64,000 nt of DNA from the NCBI RefSeq assembly GCF_947623445.1, contig NC_135241.1, positions 6,388,501 to 6,452,500 on the forward strand. Reading direction: 5' to 3'. This stretch comes from Clavelina lepadiformis. Its lineage: Eukaryota; Chordata; Ascidiacea; Aplousobranchia; Clavelinidae. The translations under genes were made by a program, and so were the position numbers. The notes below the pieces were generated by a model. The model did no database searches. It saw only the letters and a list, made by a program, of their open reading frames with translations, and was not told the DNA's origin. The stretch's first letter is position 1, and the number at the start of each line of letters is the position of its first letter. This document shows, in pieces, positions 55,867 through 64,000 of the stretch.

Positions 55867-58387
55867 ATGGAACGACACCTTTTCACAAGTTTGCGTATGG
55901 CAATCGGTAAAGTGACAGCAACGGAGGTGTCTGAAAGGGCACGTGTACTGGTGCAACTAAATAGATTTAATAAGCATCTTGGAATGGTGAGTGACAATAT
56001 TCTGAATTTTATTTTTTGTGATTTGTTAAATGTTGTCATTGTTTCATTGGAAGAAGTATCCTCTTGGTTCTTTGTTTAAAACTACCTAACTTTTTATTAC
56101 AACATCTAGTAACCTAAACTTATAATTTAATCTGAATCAACTTTAATTTAATCCCAGATTACTAAAGATATCTTACTACATTTATACTTTCTTCTAAGCT
56201 AACTGTATTTATAACAACAGGTTGCTTTACCAACTTATGGTGAAACAGTCACTTTTTTATTAAAAATTGAGAAACAGGAATGAATGAGAATTAAAACAGT
56301 TATATTCCTTATACAATTTTGGGAATAGTACCCAAGTGACAGATAACATCACAATTTGAACAGCTGGGATCTAGTATACAAAGGCATCCTGTGGTTATGT
56401 ACTTGTATACTATACCCAAATTTTCATGCATTATAGTTTGTTTTCAATAATATACATTGGCTGTCATGTATTAGAAACTTGCATTACTTGTTTAGCAAAA
56501 GACTTTTTAATGCTGCCTAAAAATAGTTAAGATTATGCTAAATCAGTGTGTATAAATTAATATGGTGAGCAACAGTGTTAAAAACTTTGGTACTATTAAT
56601 AAATTTTTCAAGTGGATAGCGTAGTTAGGTTAAGTCATACTATCTTCTATTTTTAATTGCAGTTTAAAAATTTTGCTTCACACGTAGAACAAGGTGCAAA
56701 GTGATTTCAAGTTTTAGAGAAGTTTGAAATATAGAAAAATACAACAGTATTACAGTATTCCAAATATATATGTGAGAAATTATATACCATTTCTGTACAA
56801 GATAGTATGTGTTTATGCTGGTGATTCAGTGGTGTAGCAATACAATGTCTCACTTGTAATTATGCAATCTGGAAATGATACTAGGTGTGTCATTGTAATG
56901 TGCTTAGCAAAGCTTGCTGCTGTTTACTGGCCCTAGTAAGATCAACAATGAAGAACAATCTCCTATGCCATATTTATTACTTACTTTGTGTTATGGATTC
57001 ATATTGTGATCCTTAAAATTTTAGTTGTTAGCTTGCCAAAACTTTTGTTTTAAACAATTTATTTAAAACACATTATGTTGATGGTTCATTTAATTCTTCA
57101 ATTCTTTATTAAGTTGTATTGTTGATGGTTGTCATCAGTCATAAGTGGTTAATAAATAATAAACTGCTAACAAATTTTGTTATTCAAATTCACCCTTAAC
57201 TGTCTCGCAGTATTTTCCGGAGAATGAACCGGTTACCAGCTATAATCCAGACAATCAGGCAAAGGTCGGTGACGTTGTTTTGATCAAAAAGATGCCAGAA
57301 ACTCGATGTAACATGGAGACCCATCAAGTAGAAGAAGTCATTTATTCTTTTGGTTTTATTGTTGATCCGATGACTGGTCTGAGGGTGAAGGGTGATGAGT
57401 GAGTAAATATCTTTAGCTGTAACATACAGTTTAGATGTAGCATTGCTTGTAACATTTTTTGCTTCTGTAGTGAAAAGATAGGTGATGTTGTTTTGTTAAA
57501 TGGCAAAACTGCATTGTGAATATAACTATAGCCATTGGATTTTGTCGAACTTTTCTCTAAATCAAATTTCGTCAAACTTAACTTAACTCACAATTAATCC
57601 TACCATAGTTACCGGTATTTATTTTATTATCTATTATTATTATGTGATTTTACTTTATTCATTTCATCAAACATACATAACTCTAATATCTTTATATCAG
57701 ACATGTATATCCTGCATAATTGTTTTAATGCGATGAACCTAACACCAGCATTAGGGTTCGGTTGTACATTTACCAAGTTTTTGTTTACATATCAATATTA
57801 GCATTCCGCATGGTGGCGCCATGTCATTGCGTTTTTAAGTCAGTCTATATGTACTTGTGGGCAAGTAACACGCTTTACGCAAAAGAAGTCATATCTAAAC
57901 TTACTCTACTTCGAACCTTGATTAACCTTACTTTCTACACTACATCTAAATATTTGAATTGTAGTCACTCAAGCGTGACAAACGGCCGCCACTAAACTGC
58001 CCGACATTATTTATTATTACTCCCTATCCTTACGGTCCTACTGCCTCATGTTTAAAGCGACGCTGATAGCACACAAAAGTGCATTATACGTGCAATAGGC
58101 CGAAAGATCGCGATTTGAAGTTTCCAATATCTCTCCTATGACTGTGAAGTGAGCTGTAAAACACTGACTACATTGATTGAAATATTGATATCAAATGTTG
58201 TGGAACGACGTGCAGACACAAGAGGATACTCCCTATAAGCCTAAAGTCACATGTTACTTTTAGATACTTGACGGAGCCGGTGGTCGATGAAGAAACGCGA
58301 AAAGCGATGAGTGACGCTATCAGGTCTCGAGAAATTGTTCCGAAATACAGCTTTGAGATTGATAGTAAAGACAAATTAATGATCTAA
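55867..58387 (+). CDS. MRPS17: Mitochondrial ribosomal protein uS17m
   Basis: Three exons (55867-55986, 57211-57398, 58264-58387) join in frame to about 143 aa. The OB-fold region of bacterial-type S17 is recognisable: VERARVLVQLNRF in place of the usual KVxRLxLD, KHLGM|YFPENEPV, the core VGDVVLIKKMPETR, HQVEEVIYSFGFIVDPMTG, and a mitochondrial-type tail EYLTEPVVDEETRKAM. The mature protein binds small-subunit rRNA in the mitoribosome. The N-terminus is short and basic but not a textbook presequence. An AATAAA at 58489-58494 follows the stop by about 100 bp. Identification rests on the ordered S17 motifs and length. Confidence 0.85.
55987..57210 (+). other. MRPS17 intron 1
   Basis: 1.2-kb AT-rich intron between gtgagt donor and ctcgcag acceptor. 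No nested gene is visible. Confidence 0.6.
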
Positions 58388-58488
58388 ATTGCTATTTTGT
58401 GTTTTGTCTGCGAAGTGTTGCGTTTTTGTATATTGTTGACTTTGTGTACCTTGTCTTACTCAACATTCATATTTGCTTTCAGTGGTAT

Positions 58489-58494
58489 AATAAA
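58489..58494 (+). terminator. Candidate MRPS17 polyadenylation signal
   Basis: AATAAA about 100 nt after the MRPS17 stop. Confidence 0.45.
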
Positions 58495-59067
58495 AAGGCG
58501 TGAATTCCATTTAAATCGATATATTTTGCTAATTGAAATCCAGTTAGTGCACGCGATATGCAAAATTCCCCACGCTAATTCGTGCGTTTGTTTGGTTTCT
58601 AGACGTCACCCTACGAACGACGTTGAGTGCCTAAGTAATAAGGAAGAAGGCATATTAATAATTTAAACGTTTTAGTCAGAGGACGTCCAGTTGTCTCTAG
58701 TAGATGTTTCCTTTATGTTTAATGCTACCCGCTAGTGTACAGTTTCAAAATCGTTAGTGCATCAAGACCTTGTGTAGAGCAGTGACGTATAAGGCCAAAT
58801 GGACTAAAATAACAGATGGTACTTCAAAAAGGCAACACTGAACGCTTTATACAGCATTTCATCTGCGGTCGTGAAATGGAAATAAGGTCTTAAAAAACCA
58901 CGGGCGATTGAGCCGCTAAGGCCAACAATGAAGGTAAATAAGAGTCGAAGACTCGAAGGTATTTAAAAGTGAATGATACTTTGAATTTGACGTCTGTTGT
59001 AACCGCTCTGTATTGGCAGAATCCGCAACAGAGATTGAAATTTAGTGACAGCTGGGAAGAAGAGGCC

Positions 59068-62000
59068 ATGACAGATATGTCGAAAACAATCAAAGCGGTG
59101 AACAAGAAATTTGGTGAGTTGATAACTGTAGCAGCATGCTAATGTAATACTTTTTTGTATTATCTGTGTTGTAATGTGTTTTGGTATGTATTTGTGGTAT
59201 GGCTTCCAAAATACATACTGTACCGTCATTTAGTATTGCAACGTTTCAAGTTTTATAAAAGCGGTATTCCTTGTCATTTTGTAATCAAACACGGCCAGTG
59301 GTAGCCGTAAGTGAAAGCGCTTGTTTCAAGATGGCAACTCGAGTTTCAAATGTCGCCCTTTTGGCTGTAATAGTGTAAATAGTCTCGCAGCGGTCAAGTG
59401 TCATTTCAAGTGGTTGTGTAAACCTATTTCTAAAAAGATCCTTGCTTTTTGTTTACTGAAATTGTCTGCTCAAACCCTCCCTGTTTTAGGGCCTGGAAGT
59501 CGCCCATCGACTGCAATATGACATTTATTTCCTTCTCCAAATTAGTCTAGAACGATCGCTCTACGTAAAATATATTTTGGTCGCGCTTGTTATGCAACCT
59601 CGCTAGCAAATGTGACTTTCCCATCATCAATCGATAGACCACTTGTACCGTCGTTGCCGTATCTCTCACGGGGCATTTATTTTCTCGATTGGGAAGGTGC
59701 TTCGTCGAGGGTCACTTAAACCCGTTTTTCCTCAGTTTCCTTTTTTATTCAGTCTGCCAAAGAATGTGTTAGCTTGGTAAATAACAAGACAATAAAACAA
59801 TGCAACCCGGTCCCACTGTAAAGGGACAATGCTTGTCACACGTGCACGGGCATTTGTTTGTTTTCTTGGTGGGACAATGTACTTAGTGATGTCGTAAGTA
59901 AGCGAAGCGAAAATCCTTATTAGCCGTCTTTGCAAATATTAGTTAGTGAGTCAATTTTAGTTTCTACGATCGTAATATGTCAGCCTCGGCAATAAGATCA
60001 ACTTAAGAAATATTACGTCCGCGTGACATAAATGACATCTTATGAGAAAATGGTTTGAGGCGGTGGGTATACAAGGCCTTTTTTCTTGCTACAACATGTT
60101 ATTGGGTTTGTGGAAATGAAATGTGAGGTTAACAGTACACTAAGGTTTTCCGTATTGGGCTGCCTCCAGAAATGGTTAACCGCATGACTTACGAGCTCTA
60201 ATCTATATACTGATAAGCTTTTAGCAGGTGAATGCTGAACTACAATGAGAGGAAATAATTTGTTCTGATGCTTTAGGCTAAATTATTGCCGTCTGAACTG
60301 GCTTTAATGTTCGTTTGTGACGGAAATCTATCTTTTAAATTACTAGCAAGACCATGGTCATCTTTTGACTTATTAGGTTTGGCGATAATCGATGCATGTC
60401 ATAAATAAGCAATAAGAATATACCGTAATAGAACGAAGACTAAGAAGATAGATAAGCTCTTTGAGTTTGCTTTAAATGGATTGAAAGTTTAGAATATTAG
60501 CGTCGTAAAGCATTATGATGGAAGTGAGTATTCGTGGTGAAAACCAACAGTTTTGTAAGTGTGAAGGCAGCAAAATGGAAATAAACGGACTGCTGGAAAC
60601 AGAGGACAATGCTGAATTTCTTCCAGAAGAAAACGGCAATAATACTCAAAATGAAAACTACGACGTGTCATATTTGAAAACGCGGCGCAATGCCATTGAT
60701 TTTTCCCCAGTTCATATTGCAAGTGATAAGATCAACGTCGAAATGGATGATGATTGCGACTTTGTGAATAATAATCAAATGACGTCACACTCCGTGAATG
60801 ACGTCAGCTCCGAGGATATATTACCTACAGATAACTCACCCAGTTGTACGGTTTGCTTCACCAAACCATCCAACGACGTAAAAAATATTGATACTTTGGA
60901 TAACCGCAGATTATCTTGCTGTTGCTCTATGTCGTTATCTCAGCCAATAAAATTGCTTCATCAAACGAGAAACAGACGTTATGGTTACACGGACGCAGTA
61001 TGCGACGCAAGCACGCATGTTCAGCAACAGAATCATCCACACGGCTTGTTTTCATCGTCCGTTTGGGTTATGAGTGATTTTCTGTCGAAATTAGAAGCAA
61101 ACAGAACGGCTCTTTATGGTATAACAACTTGGTTTTCTCCATCAGTTATATATTTTAGTTTAATGAGAAACCGACTATTAGACTACTTTGTTTTTACATT
61201 TATAGCCTGTCGTATAATTTTTTTAGTGTTATCTATGTTATGTAGATTAGAGTTATATCCTAACTACCCTTTTTAGTTTTAATACTCACATTGTGTGTTC
61301 ATCTTCGCATGTCACCGTAATAAACTAGGCCTATATTTAGGTGTTTTCCAGAGCATTAGTTAGAATGTGATTGAAAATGTTGTGACCATAACAGTGTTTA
61401 TTTTGCAGAATCTGTAGCCTTTCCCAATTTCACTTCATCATCTCGTTCCATCACTGCGAAGCGTTTGTTGTCTCAATTAGAATGCTGCTTTGCCTATATG
61501 CATGGAGGTCGTGACCTATGTGACGCACCAATCATCTGCTTTCCTCATTATCCAACTTTGCGTGAAGTTTCAGATGAAGATTTTCAAGATGTTATTTTAT
61601 ATCTAGCAAGTGTTACAAGGTAAGAGCTTAGGATCAGCGTTTTCGTGTAATTTTTAAACAAAACGTTTTAAACATTTACAGACTACATACCTGTATATAC
61701 AAAATTGTTTTGCTGCGAAATGAGCCCAGTATGACCATTAAAGGTAAACCTAAGCGTAATGTACCTTTACTTACAGTGCCTCAGCAGCTGATGTTGGTTT
61801 CGTGTTACTCATAGATCGTAGAAAAGATAAATGGTCATCATTGAGAGGGATCCTTATCAGATTGGCGGTGGTTACAGTATATTTGACTAATTCTTAAGCT
61901 TGTTGCTATAATGTGCTACCAATTGAGATAAATTTGAAGCTTAACACGTAGCGCAAACTTAGTCATGAAAAACCGTGCCAATTTGATAACATTTAGTGAT

Positions 62001-64000
62001 TAATGAGTTGGTTAGTTAAACTTAGGACTTGAAAACCAAAGTAGGGTAATTGCAGTAATTAAGTAATGGCCGTTTTTACACCCCAAATACCAACATGTTC
62101 TTTTCTGTATGTCTAGTGTGTTTGGCTTTGGATTTTTTAATGACTCTCTGGCTTCCAATATCTACTTGACCCCTTCACCGTTCGCATACTTTGATCTTAC
62201 ATGTCTTTTTTAAACTATACAGTCTTTCTTTCCCGGGTTTTTGAGAATGGTGTTGGTTCTAAAACCACTCGGCTTTCTTCAAGGAACAATATCAGACATT
62301 GGTTTTCGATGGCAAAAAGAAGATTTTCGAATGAAGGTACCGGTACGTCCATACTCATACCATGTCGCTTTAGATTAGAATCAAAGTAAATATCCAAGCA
62401 TAAATCTTATCCTTGACAATAGGTGATGATGATTTCAAATTCAGAGGAGTTGTCTTCCTGCATTCATTCCAATCAACTTACTGAGGAGTTTGGAGGAGAT
62501 TATCAGTACAATCACCAGACTTGGATTAAAAATAGAGTGGTAACGTATTAAGTACTTAACGTATTCAGGCTATTAGATTTTGAGTATTCTCTGCATCTGG
62601 TTATGTAGATGCATGTCGTTTTGAAATTTAGAACATTCAGTTTGAATCTTATGTCCTAAAGCTTATGGAAGACTACACCACACACGCTTCCGCGGTTTGC
62701 AAATCGCTTGAACTATACGGTACTCAACTGGCTGAAACAGAATTGCCAAATGATGTTTTGTCAACAGAAGCGTTGATCAAATCACAGCAGAGTTTTACCG
62801 CTACCCACAAGGTATGGAGAAACGTTTCTTTGTTTGGTTTGATGAGTTTATTGCTAATTGACATAAATGTTACACCAGATTGTCGTAGAACCTAGAGGGC
62901 GATGTGGGCTCAATATAAATACAAAATATTGTTGTCAAAAAACGTGGTAAACGTAATGGAACAACAACGTTTAAGCAATAGCTTCAATGAAACTAATTTC
63001 ATGGTAACTTGTTTGACTTCTTCAACAACCCGCTGAGACTTCTCGGAAATTCAAATGTTGTTAATCTGTAGAGATTGGCCTTTTGAAAATACATAATACA
63101 CTATAGGTATAAAATACTAGTTTTAATGCGTGCTTTTTCACTCTTTAACCATTGGAGTATGCTTTTTCAAGATCAATGCTGATTTTGATTTAGTTTTGAC
63201 AACACTTTTAAGGGTCAGATTGATGAATTACGTAATGAAGCAGTTGAACTTAAAAACAACATATCCCTACCTTCAAACAGTGGTGAAACTCTAGATCGGT
63301 TCCATGAAGCCGAATCATTACAGAGGTACAATACAATTAGAATGTCTTGTTCTAGGTTGATTAAACAGTTTCGTCATGTCATAAACTTGTATATTAATTT
63401 TGGTAGTTACGCACGACGAGTATGTAGGCTCTTGCTTTGATTAAACGAGGAATGTTTTGCCTGATTTCAGTGTGTTGTCACTTGTTGAAGAAATGGATAT
63501 TGCTTTGGAGAGATTTTGGTCTAAGCACGAAGAGAGACTAAACCAATGCTTACAGCTTCGGCAGTTTGAACAAGTCAGTTTTAATTCAATGTCCCCATTT
63601 TTTAAGAAAAGTGACTCATTTTTTAACAAATTAATATTTTATGCAAAGCATTACAAAGAAGCACAGTTGGCTTTGGAGGTTTTCTCCCAATATTTGGATG
63701 GACAAAATGACAACGTCGGAACCACAATATCGTGGGTGGAATCGCTTATTAAGGAACATCTATCTATGCAAGATAAATTTAAGGTAAAGAACAGATTTCA
63801 AAGTGTAGTTTAAAAAAGTTTATCTAAAATATAGTCAGGGAAGTGACATTCGGTTAGCGCTATTTGCCAGATGTCTAATAATTTTCCCATCGTTAAGGAT
63901 GACGTTTTTTAGGAGTGTGAGCGAAAGTGTGAAGGGGTGGCCTCATCCGGTGACCTGCTGATTGAAAACAGTCATTACGCAGTTGACTGCATCGCTCCGA
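59068..64000 (+). CDS. MCF2L: MCF2L/DBS-type Rho guanine nucleotide exchange factor, 3' partial
   Basis: First visible start is MTDMSKTIKAVNKKF (59068-59113). Exons at 61409-61619, 61777-61867, 62223-62336, 62423-62539, 62632-62811, 63213-63325, 63471-63783 and 63913 onward keep the frame. They encode a CRAL-TRIO/Sec14 domain (AYMHGGRD, FVLLIDRRKDKWSSLRG, RMVLVLKPLGFLQGTISDIG, QLTEEFGG) followed by the diagnostic LYGTQLAETELPNDVLST block and a spectrin-like repeat (RFWSKHEERLNQCLQLRQFE; NSHYAVDCIAP). These match MCF2L in order, with near-identical ETELPNDV. In this family the Sec14 domain restrains the downstream Dbl-homology/PH module that activates Rho/Cdc42. The DH-PH part lies beyond the right edge. 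MCF2, MCF2L and MCF2L2 cannot be told apart here; tunicates may have one copy. Confidence 0.88.
60515..61276 (+). CDS. Probable alternative first exon of the MCF2L-like gene
   Basis: A 253-codon open frame inside the first MCF2L intron, starting MMEVSIRGENQQF and reading as an acidic, Cys/Ser-rich disordered protein. At 61118 there is a donor (TATG|gtataa) in phase 1, exactly the phase needed by the next MCF2L exon at 61409 (giving ...ALYESVAFPNF). The codons after that point encode a hydrophobic tail ending LYPNYPF, which is best explained as intron read-through. I therefore favour 60515-61118 as an alternative 201-aa N-terminus. The alternative is an independent single-exon gene for a C-terminally anchored protein. 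Confidence 0.5.
   Translation: MMEVSIRGENQQFCKCEGSKMEINGLLETEDNAEFLPEENGNNTQNENYDVSYLKTRRNAIDFSPVHIASDKINVEMDDDCDFVNNNQMTSHSVNDVSSEDILPTDNSPSCTVCFTKPSNDVKNIDTLDNRRLSCCCSMSLSQPIKLLHQTRNRRYGYTDAVCDASTHVQQQNHPHGLFSSSVWVMSDFLSKLEANRTALYGITTWFSPSVIYFSLMRNRLLDYFVFTFIACRIIFLVLSMLCRLELYPNYPF

Noticed and set aside
58397-58666. Open frame downstream of MRPS17
   Set aside because: It lies in the 3' UTR, across a polyadenylation signal, with no family resemblance.
1-64000. CRISPR arrays, operons, prokaryotic-type regulatory elements, rRNA genes
   Set aside because: None seen; the window is eukaryotic with spliced genes throughout.

Overview
The window is a gene-dense, AT-rich stretch of an animal nuclear genome. 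Every larger gene except one is broken into short exons by GT-AG introns, and several proteins are clearly chordate-like: TRPM channel, SNAPC3, CENPJ/CPAP, YTHDC2, TRIM-NHL, SH3BP5, ZNHIT3, MRPS17 and MCF2L/DBS. Compact introns, a THAP/P-type DNA transposon and strongly diverged chordate orthologues suggest an ascidian tunicate such as Ciona. That assignment is inference from style and content; no species marker was tested. Gene boundaries below come from reading splice sites and phases by eye.

Layout: (1) 478-12535 (+), a TRPM1/3/6/7-group cation channel without its first exon(s), carrying a Tc1/mariner-like MITE in one intron. (2) 12817-14768 (-), SNAPC3, convergent with TRPM. (3) 15339-20494, a complete P-superfamily transposon with terminal inverted repeats of about 378 bp and an 8-bp duplication (GGCTCACC). 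It holds an apparently intact five-exon 701-aa THAP transposase (+) and a convergent 266-aa C2H2-finger gene (-). (4) 22005-24806 (+), an intronless CENPJ/SAS-4. SNAPC3 and CENPJ are head-to-head and the transposon sits between them. (5) 25404-42809 (+), a YTHDC2-like DEAH helicase with eroded helicase motifs and a mutated m6A cage; its 7.4-kb sixth intron contains a whole antisense TRIM-NHL gene (27424-32424).

(6) 44595-50822 (+), an SH3BP5-type Rab11 GEF with an unusual long N-terminal extension that resembles a dynein-adaptor CC1 box. Its first intron holds a tRNA-derived SINE and an unidentified two-exon coding fragment. (7) 50844-54289, a gene-poor stretch with one mariner-like and two hAT-like MITEs. 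(8) ZNHIT3 (-) and MRPS17 (+), head-to-head. (9) 59068-64000 (+), the 5' part of an MCF2L/DBS RhoGEF running off the right edge, with a probable alternative first exon at 60515-61118.

The genes are ordinary, functionally unrelated cellular genes (ion channel, snRNA transcription, centriole, RNA metabolism, Rab and Rho exchange factors, snoRNP assembly, mitoribosome), not an operon. The least ordinary items are the two-gene P element, the YTHDC2 relative with degraded catalytic and reader motifs, and the SH3BP5 gene with an adaptor-like N-terminus.
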